Shown here piece by piece: positions 36,001 to 45,000 of a stretch of 64,000 nucleotides of DNA. Position 1 is the first letter of the stretch. Every line of letters begins with the position of its first letter. A program made the translations under genes and the position numbers. This stretch comes from Polytrichum commune (taxonomy: Eukaryota; Streptophyta; Polytrichopsida; Polytrichales; Polytrichaceae), in the NCBI GenBank assembly GCA_950295325.1, contig OX485803.1, forward strand, positions 60,219,554 to 60,283,553. Direction: 5' to 3'. The notes under the pieces were generated by a model. It ran no database searches and was not told the origin of the DNA. It saw nothing but the letters and a program-made list of their open reading frames with translations.

Positions 36001-36232
36001 TGAAAATAGGGTGGTCGTCCTCGAGTTGAATACGAACAGGTTTACCTTTATATCCTTCAAGATCATGAAGACTAAAGGCAAAACAATTACGGTAAGAGCG
36101 AATAAATGCCCGTACCTTTCGTGCTTCGGCACCAGTAAGCTTTGGCCCCACTTCAATTGGCCAATCGTCAAACTCCGTAGTTTCCTTCTTCATAGAAGGA
36201 TTGCCAATTGGTGCCAGCACAGCCTGTGATTG
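33089..36232 (-). CDS. Pol: reverse transcriptase, RNase H, integrase and C-terminal PHD finger
   Basis: The reading frame continues in phase from the DNMT segment after the UAG at 36235-36233. The GTG at 36220 is taken as residue 1 for numbering only; the first real ATG is codon 10. RT carries YIDD at 231-234 and FLPFGLKN at 202-209. RNase H shows TDWS (D380), the E420/E422 region and TDHQ (D447). Integrase has an HHCC zinc site (H621, H626, C656, C659) and the acidic triad D688, D748, E783. Residues 986-1030 form a C4HC3 PHD finger (C986, C989, C1001, C1004, H1009, C1012, C1027, C1030), with a C-terminal stop after 1,043 residues. PHD fingers read histone H3 tails, so here it may steer integration, as chromodomains do in chromoviruses; that role is inference. 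All catalytic residues that can be checked are present. Confidence 0.95.
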   Translation of the reverse strand, partial: QSQAVLAPIGNPSMKKETTEFDDWPIEVGPKLTGAEARKVRAFIRSYRNCFAFSLHDLEGYKGKPVRIQLEDDHPIFRRPYRLSTSERLGVQTRCQELLAAELIELSKGEYACATVMPSKKDIFGNWTEKRMCGDYRPVNRKTKSDRYPMPMPEELFDALGFSRIFSTLDLRSGYHQLPLLLGDRVKTAFWGIDKDGKDQLYHWKFLPFGLKNVPAEFQRVMDQLLAGLPFARCYIDDVIIFSNSPHDHVRHLQAVFERLQRWGLRLHHGKCKFFHDQLPYLGHMIVPGGLGVQQAKVDALHKIPAPSDVPRFRAFLGLANYYRRFVKNFSLIAKPLTILTGKDQPWIWSREQQQAFDTLKQRLGSAPVLRRPDVSRAFQLHTDWSAVGLGAVLTQKYEEGKEYVVAYASRSNNSAESNYSSYEGEALAAVWAIAHFRPYLYGQKFTLVTDHQPLKWLMESDKLTGKLARWALLLQEYDFEVVHRAGIANLDADGLFRNPSPSDEDLTGARWHGDCDREAVPGWHAATYLTMMSGLAAEILVEEQDEEVDKSLVVSDVWEDQAVLYKLQQGIFPLELSAMERDRVSHRITRFRWANNLLFRVWPNGTRRIVPRPDQRASLVRQVHEELGHFGVRRTHSMLRNRYWWTGMYQQVATYVSRCEVCDRVRSSFNTLSPQLQPLPIMGLGYRWSLDFSGPLTITPRGSKYVLVMVEHFSKWIELVALPQNSSELAAVAFLDRVLARFGAPAEVLTDQGREFLGSFEALCTKALIDHRTTSRDHPEADGLAERVVQTVKRGLRKYGLLHGNHRDWDLMLPWIAMGYRFSRQASLASYSPYQLLYGREPILPSSVREKLAPVVNLDDPDVWAQCLHDRAAFFQKAMPMAMENLNIAQHRDTLRYARIRSGAYRPQVRRFSKGDYVYLQREAPTTLDVKVGRTILRVKDVLPSGILLLEGKDGRECRKHSKNCAPCHLPIDGSVHPELAVVPQGLPCYVCGEKTGAATMLLCDQCQRGWHMACLTPPLLTLPSGNWVCPRCRKASHSVAVNGHD

Positions 36233-36235
36233 CTA
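36227..36235 (-). promoter_or_regulatory. Putative stop-codon readthrough signal UAG-CAA-UCA
   Basis: The stop between the DNMT and RT segments is followed by CAA UCA, which fits the UAG-CAR-YYA context known from tobamoviruses to allow ribosomal readthrough. The frame is open on both sides. Function is inferred from the match and from the shared frame. Confidence 0.65.
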
Positions 36236-37693
36236 GTCCGTGGAGAGGGCAACACCTTTGCCCCCATCATCTGCACTTGAATCCAAATGCGTATCCTCTC
36301 CACTACAATCAGTTTGTGTAGCTAAATAGCTATCCACATATGAAGTATCACCAAGAAGTAGAAGTGGAAACATTTTATGGGCCTCCAACTTCCCAAACTC
36401 TTGGGCCAAAGCCGAAAAACCACGTTGGACTCGAAGCTCTTCCGCAACATAAAGTTTCAAAGGAAATAATCCCTCGGTGTCATTGACCTCAATGTGATCC
36501 TTGGATTGCGGCTCCATTGCCCCCTGACCATTGTTCTCTGCTCTCAGAGTAAGCAATCGGTCATTCATACGTTGTTGAGCAGCAAGACAAATTCCAATTA
36601 TCCACACAATGCTATTAAGATCCATAGCTTGCCCCAATAGGAAACGTCTCTGACCTTCCTGAAGCTTGTGAGCAGCCGTGGTACCTGTAAGAAAACCCAT
36701 GGCGCGTTCCCGCTCATCTGCCGTAGGCTCCTCATAAGTTTGGGATTTTGAATCCCAAACCATGCCAGGTCCACGAGATCGAAATGCAAAAGACTGTGGA
36801 TATGTCACAAAAGTAGGTAGTGCACCTCTCGGAATTCCCACCTTGTTAATTAATGCAAATGGCAAGGTGTCATCCTTGGTAACTGCCAAGGAAACACGAT
36901 GATCATTTAAAATGTCATCCACCTTGCGATCCATAAGGCGGGGAATGTGGGCAATCGCCGCTGACAGCACCCGAGGTGATACCAAGTTGGTCCAAAACCA
37001 ACGAGGCCGATGAGCAAAGGATCCCAAAGATGCAGCATCCAGAAATGTTGGAGTACCCAAAATTTGGTTAATGTACTCACCATCCTTCACCACTTTGTGT
37101 CGGGTATCACCCAATAATGGTACATTTTCGAAAATGTACCCTGGCGGAGTTGATTGGTGGGTAAACCACCATTGCGTCAATCGCATCAAATCCGCAAACA
37201 AACTAGACCTAGGATCATCCAATCCCTGGCCAGTTCCTGCCCGCGAATGGCCTTGACAAGGCCATCCTGCAATAATCAAATCCACGTGGCCCAACCTTCT
37301 CAAATCCTCATCACTAATCATAGTGACATCTTGAGGAAGTTGACCACAACATCCATGAATGGCAGAGGCTGACAATTGTGCGGGGTATCTCAACAACAAT
37401 TGTTGGATGTGGTGTCGGACGGCTCTGTTGGCTGCATACCCATTGTCCACATGAATATATCGCCAAACTGTAATTCCAGCTTCCAACACTGCCGCCAAAC
37501 CTGTGCCAATGCCTCCAAAGATCTCCACAAGGACAATACCTTCAGGTGATGGTTGCCAACGAATGAGTTGAGCAAAAGAAAATGAGGATGAAGTTGGGGA
37601 TGCCTCTCCAAGCTCCAAATCCGCTACAATGTGTCGACAATGGTCGGATAACTCCTTAGGAGTTCGCCATGGTGGAGGTGGATCCTTGAAATG
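36233..37693 (-). CDS. C5-cytosine DNA methyltransferase, DNMT3-like, embedded in the retrotransposon
   Basis: It transfers methyl from S-adenosylmethionine to cytosine C5 in DNA. Numbered from the TTG at 37618, motifs come in canonical order: I, EIFGGIGTG (32-40); IV, GWPCQGHS with catalytic C121; VI, FENV (163-166); VIII, AHRPRWFWTNL (202-212); IX/X, RAMGF...RRFLLGQAMD (305-333). The unpermuted order and the AHRxRxFWxNL block resemble DNMT3 more than plant DRM, whose motifs are rearranged; PCQ rather than PCN is unlike animal DNMT3. About 110 residues of unknown role follow motif X. There is no ATG between the gag UGA (37696-37694) and residue 100, so independent initiation would lose motif I. 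The frame is the same as gag, so readthrough is the likely route. No frameshift or internal stop is seen. It ends at TAG followed by CAA TCA. Confidence 0.95.
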   Translation of the reverse strand, partial: HFKDPPPPWRTPKELSDHCRHIVADLELGEASPTSSSFSFAQLIRWQPSPEGIVLVEIFGGIGTGLAAVLEAGITVWRYIHVDNGYAANRAVRHHIQQLLLRYPAQLSASAIHGCCGQLPQDVTMISDEDLRRLGHVDLIIAGWPCQGHSRAGTGQGLDDPRSSLFADLMRLTQWWFTHQSTPPGYIFENVPLLGDTRHKVVKDGEYINQILGTPTFLDAASLGSFAHRPRWFWTNLVSPRVLSAAIAHIPRLMDRKVDDILNDHRVSLAVTKDDTLPFALINKVGIPRGALPTFVTYPQSFAFRSRGPGMVWDSKSQTYEEPTADERERAMGFLTGTTAAHKLQEGQRRFLLGQAMDLNSIVWIIGICLAAQQRMNDRLLTLRAENNGQGAMEPQSKDHIEVNDTEGLFPLKLYVAEELRVQRGFSALAQEFGKLEAHKMFPLLLLGDTSYVDSYLATQTDCSGEDTHLDSSADDGGKGVALSTD

Positions 37694-40330
37694 TCAAGCA
37701 TGAATTTGAAAAGATGGTAAAAATTGTTGTTCTGCCGCATTACAAGTGTAGGCCATTGTTTCCTCCAATAAATCTGGAGCACAAGGCAAATCTGCAACTA
37801 AACCGCTGCAACCAAACATTGCCTCCGCAACCATAGTCATAGCAGTGGCTGCAAATGTGACAGGAATAAATACCTTCCTGCCATCTCCAGTGGACCATCC
37901 CGGTCTAATCCATGCCTCTTCCGTCCAATTATCCAAACCAAAGCGAAGTGGGTAAAGAGCTTGCTGACCAACAAGTATATCATAGTTGGTAGCATTAGTA
38001 ACAACACACTTCATTGACAAATGAGTGTAAGTAGGCCCTGCCCCCACATGAAAAATCAAACGTAGAGGTGCCTTGGTGTAACCTGTTGCACGTTTAGTGC
38101 CCCCTACTGAAGTCACAATAGTAAATGGACAAGGATCCAAGCTTGCTGGCGTCAATCCAAGACTGTCAGCAAGTCCTTTGCCAATCATAACCGGTTGAGC
38201 ACCGGAATCCATCATAACTCTCAGTGGTGTAGCACGGATAGTGGGCATATCCGTGCGTGAAACGACAAACAAAGATTTGTCGTTCATCAGCCGTACAACT
38301 CCAGGTTGCAAATTATGCCATTCGCGAGCAGGCCTTGCAGAAATGTCTGCAAGATATGCCGCTCCCGACGCATAATTCAAAAATGACGTATCCACTGCTG
38401 AAATTGATGCTGGAGGAATATCAGTTTGCTTACCAAAAGCAATGATCGCCGCATCCGCAAGACTCGCTCGCAAATTGGCTAAGTCCTCCACCTCGTCAGC
38501 CACAGGTACGTCAACCACAGCTTGGGATACTTGAAGGGATGGCAAAGCCGCCTTACCTTCTAACATTCTCCCAGCTAAATGAAAAACTGCAGCAGGCTTG
38601 AAATCCGAAGCCATAAATTCCGAACCCGAGAAAATTGGCATATGGAGAATTTTGTATGCCAATGCCTGCGTAACATCCTTCGAGATGGAATCCCCATCTC
38701 TCAAAGGTACAGGGTTTTTAGCCCCAACAACAGTGGTGTCTACCAATCCAAATGAAAGAGGTAAACGTGCTTGACCAATTTGATCAGCTGGTCCGGCATG
38801 GCGAGGATGTAGCACCTCGTGGCTACCCCCACTCGTGGAAGCCACCGCATCTGCCAATGTTTGTGAGCGAGTAGAAGCCGCCGCCACCACCTCTCCAGCT
38901 GCTCCAAACATATACATGTCCGAACCCGAGGTGCCACCACCCACATGCGGCTCAGAAATTTGAGCAAAAGATGCAGAAGATTTGAGCTTTTGCTCAAGCT
39001 CTGCCACCTTAGCCTCAAGACTCTGCTCCCTTGGAGACTTTCCAGTGACATAACTGGCAGGCCGCATCTCAGGATGAAGTAGGAAACAATGATCCACATC
39101 GTGATTAGTGCCACCACAATGGTTACATTTCAATTGTCTCTTCTTAGAATTGTCCCCTGCCCTTACTGGTTCCATCTTTTGTTTTAATTTTCCCAAAGGC
39201 TGAGTTTTCTTCTTCTTAGGACAATTGGGATCATTCTTCGAATGACCAGCTTCTCCACAACCCCAACAATGCAAAATCTTTTGCTCCTTGACGGGTTGAG
39301 TCTCAGCTAAACTACTAGTAGCTGTGACAATTCTTCTTGGTTTCGGACTCTCTGTCATCCAAGATACCATATCCGTGGCATCATGTTGGCAAAGAGCCCG
39401 ATCACATCTCTCAACCACGGCAAACGCTTGTGCAAGCATAGCTCGGCCCTCGTAGTCGAGGATAATCCGAGGTGATGCCAACTCAAGTAGCCGCTTGTCA
39501 ATTTTAGACAAAAAGATTTTAACAAGCTGACTCTCAGCAAAAACACCTCCCGACTCCACAGCAAATCGCGCGAGTCGCGTATACATGGTCCGTGGAGTAT
39601 CATCCTTCTCTCGGCGGAAATCCTGGATGCGCTGCATCTGGTCTCGCCGAAACCCACCATACTCCACTTCCAAATGTGCGACAAATTCAGTAAGGGGATT
39701 AAACGGAGGTGGTGGACCAACAGCCGTCAATGCTGCCTGTGTAGCACGTGCCACCCGTGAAAGGGTTGCCGTGCTACTGCTAGCCACCATTGGCCCAAGT
39801 GCCAGTTCCGTGTCCTTAGACTCCGCCGGCGATTCCTCCTCCTTTAAGGTGGGTGGAGCTAAGGTAGCAATCGCCCCATCTTTAAGGGCTAAAATAAGCT
39901 CAACCCGGGCCTCCCAATACTGCTCCACCTCCCGAAGTTGTCGCTGATGACCCTCTGTCCAGCGTTCGTAAGTTTGGAGTGCCTCATACTCCAAATGCTG
40001 AGGCAGAAGTTCAAAGGCATACCAATCATTGAAATTGGAAGACCTTTGGCGTTTCTCCTTAATCCAGGTACGAAACCGGAGTTTCCAATCGGGCAAGGAA
40101 ATGCCCCCAGCTCGACCTGAAAACCGATCACGCACTGAATTGTGGCGATCGTCCTCCATGTCGTCGAACGTGCCGACACTCCAAATCCGAAGCCTACTAG
40201 TAGTGTCCAACGCCGAAATAGGCTCAAAAGCCTCGTTGGTATCTACCTCTGGCTCAAGATTTGTGGTGCCCACGTCCTCCAAGTAATCTGGTGATGGAGA
40301 TCGATAATATCGACTCCTAGTTTGCACCAT
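37694..40330 (-). CDS. Gag polyprotein with zinc knuckles and retropepsin-like protease
   Basis: It starts at a true ATG (40330) and runs 878 residues to UGA. The region of about residues 210-330 resembles the retrotransposon gag capsid fold (FVAHLEVEYGGF..., then TMYTRLARFAVE...). Two zinc knuckles follow: C355, C358, H363, C370 (longer last spacing) and the canonical CX2CX4HX4C at C402, C405, H410, C415. A retropepsin active site, MMDSGAQ, is at D708-S709-G710, followed by a flap-like YDILVGQQ. The protease is therefore fused to gag and separated from RT by the DNMT. The next codons after UGA (CAU UUC AAG) stay open in frame into the DNMT; the C right after the stop favours leakiness but is not a classic motif. 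Confidence 0.93.
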   Translation of the reverse strand: MVQTRSRYYRSPSPDYLEDVGTTNLEPEVDTNEAFEPISALDTTSRLRIWSVGTFDDMEDDRHNSVRDRFSGRAGGISLPDWKLRFRTWIKEKRQRSSNFNDWYAFELLPQHLEYEALQTYERWTEGHQRQLREVEQYWEARVELILALKDGAIATLAPPTLKEEESPAESKDTELALGPMVASSSTATLSRVARATQAALTAVGPPPPFNPLTEFVAHLEVEYGGFRRDQMQRIQDFRREKDDTPRTMYTRLARFAVESGGVFAESQLVKIFLSKIDKRLLELASPRIILDYEGRAMLAQAFAVVERCDRALCQHDATDMVSWMTESPKPRRIVTATSSLAETQPVKEQKILHCWGCGEAGHSKNDPNCPKKKKTQPLGKLKQKMEPVRAGDNSKKRQLKCNHCGGTNHDVDHCFLLHPEMRPASYVTGKSPREQSLEAKVAELEQKLKSSASFAQISEPHVGGGTSGSDMYMFGAAGEVVAAASTRSQTLADAVASTSGGSHEVLHPRHAGPADQIGQARLPLSFGLVDTTVVGAKNPVPLRDGDSISKDVTQALAYKILHMPIFSGSEFMASDFKPAAVFHLAGRMLEGKAALPSLQVSQAVVDVPVADEVEDLANLRASLADAAIIAFGKQTDIPPASISAVDTSFLNYASGAAYLADISARPAREWHNLQPGVVRLMNDKSLFVVSRTDMPTIRATPLRVMMDSGAQPVMIGKGLADSLGLTPASLDPCPFTIVTSVGGTKRATGYTKAPLRLIFHVGAGPTYTHLSMKCVVTNATNYDILVGQQALYPLRFGLDNWTEEAWIRPGWSTGDGRKVFIPVTFAATAMTMVAEAMFGCSGLVADLPCAPDLLEETMAYTCNAAEQQFLPSFQIHA

Positions 40331-41591
40331 AAAATAATCCCTTGAGTACCTGCAACTATCTACAAGGTAATGGAAACCTGCACCTGTTGTGGACTATCTA
40401 AATGGCAATACCTTGCCAAATGCCAAATGCTTATGCCCCCAGAATTCCAAAATTGTGCAAAGGTTTGAGATTGGTAATTAAAATTAAAAATCAGCGTTGA
40501 AAATGTTCATTTCCAAGGTGATTATGAACTCCAATCAACAAACTAAGTGCACCAATGGACTCCTAGGAAGATTTCACTCCAATCGGAGTTAATTTGCTCC
40601 CAAAAACAAAAATCAGCGTTGAAATTAGCAATTTCAGCAATGATTTTGACTTCCAATCAAAAATCCAATCACACCATTGGATTCCTTGGCAAATTTCACA
40701 CAAAATAGGCTCAAATTTACTCCGTTCGGAGTTAATTTGCTCCCAAAAACAAAAATCAGCGTTGAAATTAACAATTTCAGCAATGATTTTGAATCCCAAT
40801 CAACAATCCAATTACACCATTGGATTCCTTGGCAAATTTCACACAAGATAGGCTCAAATTTCACTCCAATCGGAGCTAGTATGCCCCCAAATTTGAACCT
40901 CAAAGTTTGTGAGAGTCAAATGCCAAGTTTGAGAGGTATAAGTAAAAATAAGTAAAAATAAAAATAATTGTTTATATTTTTTAAATAAAAAATAAAAACA
41001 AAAACAAAAACAAAAACAAAACCAAAACCAAAACCAAAAATAAAAAATAAATTAAATTAAATTAAATTAAATTAAAAAAGGGAAGGGGAAGGGGGCTAAC
41101 CTGGGCTTGGCTGGCGCCGCCCGCCCCGGCCCGGCTGACGCCACCCGCCCGTGGGCCCGGCCTGCGCCGCCTGCCCGGCTTGCAGAACCGGAGCTCCAGG
41201 AGCTCCAGAAGCTTTAGGAGGGTCCGGTGAGCTCCGGATCCGTCTGGAGCTCAACAAAATTTAAAAACAAATCGGATTTGAACTTTAAAAATTAAAACTA
41301 AATCGGATTTGATTAAAAAAATTAAACTTTGCTTCCACAATTTGCAAGCAAGAAAGATGTGACTTGAGATTCCATTTGGTCTCAAGATTCAACCATCAAC
41401 AATTCAAGAAAACACAAAGAGACACCAAAAGAGAAATGTGAAGATTTTTCTCAAAATCTTCTTGAGGGTTGCAAGGAATTGCAAACTAAGCTTTCATACA
41501 CTTGTATCACTCATTTGCTCCCACTACTGGGCCCTTCTAGCTCAGAAATACAACCAAAAATGAAAAATTTGAATACAATTGTTGTCAAGTA
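40331..41591 (-). other. Retrotransposon 5' leader with tandem repeats and a GC-rich segment
   Basis: A unit containing AAAATCAGCGTTGAAA, then AATCCAATYACACCATTGGATT, repeats with period about 143 bp (markers at 40491, 40613 and 40756; CGGAG markers at 40584, 40727 and 40871). The segment 41100-41240 is very GC-rich (GCCGCCCGCCCCGGCC...) against an AT-rich background. No coding frame of note is present. A long structured leader is typical for such elements. No tRNA-complementary primer site is evident beside 41592. Confidence 0.7.
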
Positions 41592-42022
41592 TGAGGGTTT
41601 CTCTCTCCAAGCTTAAGAAACTAAAATGTCTCCTTACAAAGCTTAAGAAACTCTAAAATTCACACACAAGAGTCAAGCTATCTCTCACTCCACGAAGGGA
41701 GAATCCAAGAATGCAAGTGGTGGAGAAAGAATGCAAAGGCTTTGCTCATAATCTACTACACCATAGCCATGAGAAAGCAACAACAAGCTCTCTCTCTCTC
41801 AAAACACACTCACAAGACTTGACTTGACAACAATGGCAAGTCAAGAGGCCTTCCTCTCCATACAACCCCAATCCTATGTGGAGTTCATCCATGGAGGGGA
41901 TGAACAACTAACTAGGACTCCCAATGGAGTCCGTTACTCATCCTAACACACATGGACTCCTAGTGGAGTCCATTTACTCCTAAATTGACGTGACTTAGCC
42001 CCCGATATCACCTCACGTGACA
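41592..42022 (-). repeat. 5' LTR, 431 bp, lacking the 79-bp end
   Basis: It matches 32224-32654 over its full length with five differences, all transitions. The outer end is TGTCACGTGAGG in element sense, next to the ACCA flank at 42023-42026. The inner (U5) end stops at CCCTCAT and continues into unrelated sequence, so the last 79 bp seen in the 3' LTR are missing. Confidence 0.93.
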
Positions 42023-42026
42023 ACCA

Positions 42027-45000
42027 TGGTATTCTAGACATCTTGATCTCAACTATTGTTTTTCTCATTCTTGGTCTCAATGGAGTGGTAGTGACAACAC
42101 ATTCATCAATGTTGGCAATGTTGAGGTTTCATTGGGTTTTACTTGGAAAGAGACTTTTTTTCCATATTTTTTCTTTTCATCGAGCTAGTGTTTTTGTGAC
42201 TTGAAATTATTCAAGATTGTAGGCCTCTATTTGTGGTTTGGTGAACTATGAGTAGAAGTACACATTCTCTCTTATTTATGTGACCATATTATGTAAAGTC
42301 TGAAAAAAATGTTGCTTTTATAGCTCTATAGCATGTTGACATTGGATTATCCTATGTCAAGAGAATAGCTAGATTAGCCAAATTGACTCCAGATGTGATA
42401 TCAAAAATTCACACCTAAATTTTGTGGGATATAGAGCTTGAATGAATTGACCCTGAACATGTGGGGGTCCTTTTTTAGTACGACAATTGAGTTTACATAA
42501 ACACTATGAACACCCAAGCCATGGTTTACAACTGTTGTGTATACTAAGTACGTAATTCCAAGTTTCATGTGCGCTCGGGGGGGGGGGGGGGTAGTCATTG
42601 GTTGGAGTAGCAATATACGTGCGAACAAATGATAGGGTATTTTAAAAACATGGGAGCAAAAAATTATAATTGGGCTTAAGAGTAATATAGGGTATCAAAA
42701 ATGGCACTGGACATCTTTAAAGTACTATAGGGTATGGAATAATAGGTAATTTGAAATTATAAGTAATGCAAGCCATTTTTCTATTGACCCAAAGTATAAA
42801 TTTACATAATGATAGCATGTGAAAAAAAGAAGAGAATTGAAAGTAATACCCCCCTATAAAATAGTGGTTGTTTGCACCTATATCCTTAACTTTTTAACAC
42901 ACTGCCCCCCCCCCCCCCCGGAGCATGTGCGAGCTAACGAACTTGACATCCAACAACTTTTGATTTTTGCTTAGATTTTTGTGTGGGTACAAAGTGAGTG
43001 ACCTGATTGCATAAGAGAAATGTACTAAACATTAACAAGGGAGGGGAAAATCCATAGTCTAAACAAGTACATGCTCATACATGAAAGCTCAAGTATGTGT
43101 GTTGCATAAATATCACAAACTTCAAATCATGTGTTAATGACCATTGAGCATCATACTAAGGGCATACTTCCATGTGCAAGCTAAGGAACTTAATGTCCAA
43201 CCTTTACTTTATTTTATTTTGTTGTATTTTATTTTTCTTAAGTGTAATGTGAGGACTCGGTTAATGGGGACCACCTATGACAAGAGGCAATAGCACTTAT
43301 CCCATAGCCCTACTTAGTCAACCTGCTATGGGTTCACATGTGAGCTCGCAACTACGATCAAGGTGAAGCATCCCTCATTCACACCAAATCCAGAGGTTGG
43401 TCTCTCTCTTGCTCTCTCTCTCTCACACACACACACACTGATTCAATTGCAAGTAGAAAGTATTATGTATCACCAAGGGAGGAAAAAAAATCCTTTGGCT
43501 AGCCGGTGCACATCCATGAAAGAAAGCTCGAGTATGTGTCTTTACATAAATGCCATGAAACTGAAACCATTGTTAACCACCACTGTGCATACTAAGGGCA
43601 TACTTCCATGTGTAAGCCAATAACTTGAGGTCCAACCATTTTGACGTGTTGTTTTTAGTTTGGGCGTAGATTGAGAGACTCAATTGCGTGGAGGAAAACA
43701 CTAAATACAACCAAGGGAGAAAGAACACACTTGTCCAACCAAGTTCATGTCCATGCAAGAAAGCTCTGAGTACACATGTTTATTTGTTTATTTGTTTAAT
43801 TTTCTTGGCACATATTGAAAATTCAATTGCAAAAAGATCCCAAAGTACGCATGTTCACAAAAACACCATGAACCCCAAACCATGCTTAACCACCATGATG
43901 CAAAAGTAAGGACCTCACTTCCATGTGAAAGCCAAGAAACTTGATGTTCAGCTGTTTTTTTTTTGTTGTGTTTTGTTTGGGTATAAAATGAGACATTTTT
44001 GATTTGCAAGGAGAAAAATACGAAATATGACCAAAGGGAGAAAGACTTCTCATGTTCAACCAGGTTCAAGTCGATGCAAAGAAAATTATGAATATATGTG
44101 TTTACACAAACACTTTGAACCCCCAAACCACATATAACCTCCAAATCCCTAAGCACCATTATTCTCAAATTCGGTCTCAAATCATTGTTTCTAAGAGAGA
44201 TTAATTAGGACTCAATTTGCAAGTGTTTTTGAGCATCCAACCATATGGTATGACATTGGCTTTTGTATGAACCGCCTGGAAAAAACATCAACCGTTCATG
44301 TGGCAATATGAACGAAACTTTAGTACATAATGTGAAGGTATAATGGGTGAGGCAACTGATTGAAAATAAATAAATAACCCTACGGACAACATTGAAATGG
44401 ATGACATGATGAGACTTTTTGTATTAGATTCGCAACTAAATTGTGATCTTTTGAGGCTCGAAATTTCCATGTGTTGCACCAAATGTGATTTTTTGAGATT
44501 CCTTGCAATGTGTATCACTCCATTTTGCATCCAATCTTACATTAAAAAATCAAGTAACTTCAAAAACTCCAAATACCAATCCCAACTATAGATATCCCAA
44601 ACATAAAATAAATTAAACCCTTGTAAAAAAACTCATAACTTTCCAAGTATATTTGAGTGTTGTTCTCATGTTTAACACATTTCATAGCACATCATGAGGT
44701 CTAGTCCAAATCCAATGGGATTTGGGGTGTTGGATGACTTCGAAATTTTCCACAAGGCTGAGATCTAATCCAATGAAAATTGGACCGTTGGTTGCAAATG
44801 AAAATTGTTAATGTTGACATAACTTTCACTTCCATCCCCCCCCCCCCTTCCCCCCCCCCCCCTCCAAAAAAAATCAAAAAAATCAAAAAAATCAAAGGTC
44901 ACATTTGAAACAAAAACTGTTAAAAATGTGCATTTTAGATCTCTTGTGGATTTAGGAGTTAACCACCATTTTGCAAACTAAAGGCAAATTTCCATGCGGA

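Larger units (their letters stand above)
32144..42022 (-). mobile_element. Ty3/gypsy LTR retrotransposon carrying a DNA methyltransferase and a PHD finger
   Basis: The element is read on the minus strand in the order 5' LTR (41592-42022), leader, gag-PR (40330-37694), DNMT (37693-36233), RT-RH-IN-PHD (36232-33089), 3' LTR (32144-32654). RT, RNase H then integrase is the Ty3/gypsy order. The three protein segments share one reading frame of 2,414 codons broken by two stop codons only. LTR cores of 431 bp differ at five sites, so insertion is recent. TG...CA ends and an ACCA duplication flank it. I could not find a convincing primer-binding site next to the shortened 5' LTR. A DNMT acquired by retrotransposons has been published for charophyte algae and dinoflagellates (de Mendoza et al. 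2018); whether this lineage descends from that capture is open. Confidence 0.95.

Noticed and set aside
40563-40955. Open frames of 78-92 codons on both strands in the retrotransposon leader
   Set aside because: They are products of the 143-bp tandem repeats, occur on both strands and carry no motif.
41500-41591. Primer-binding site next to the 5' LTR
   Set aside because: No stretch complementary to the initiator-Met tRNA end (TGGTATCAGAGC) is visible, and the U5 end is shortened, so the site cannot be called.
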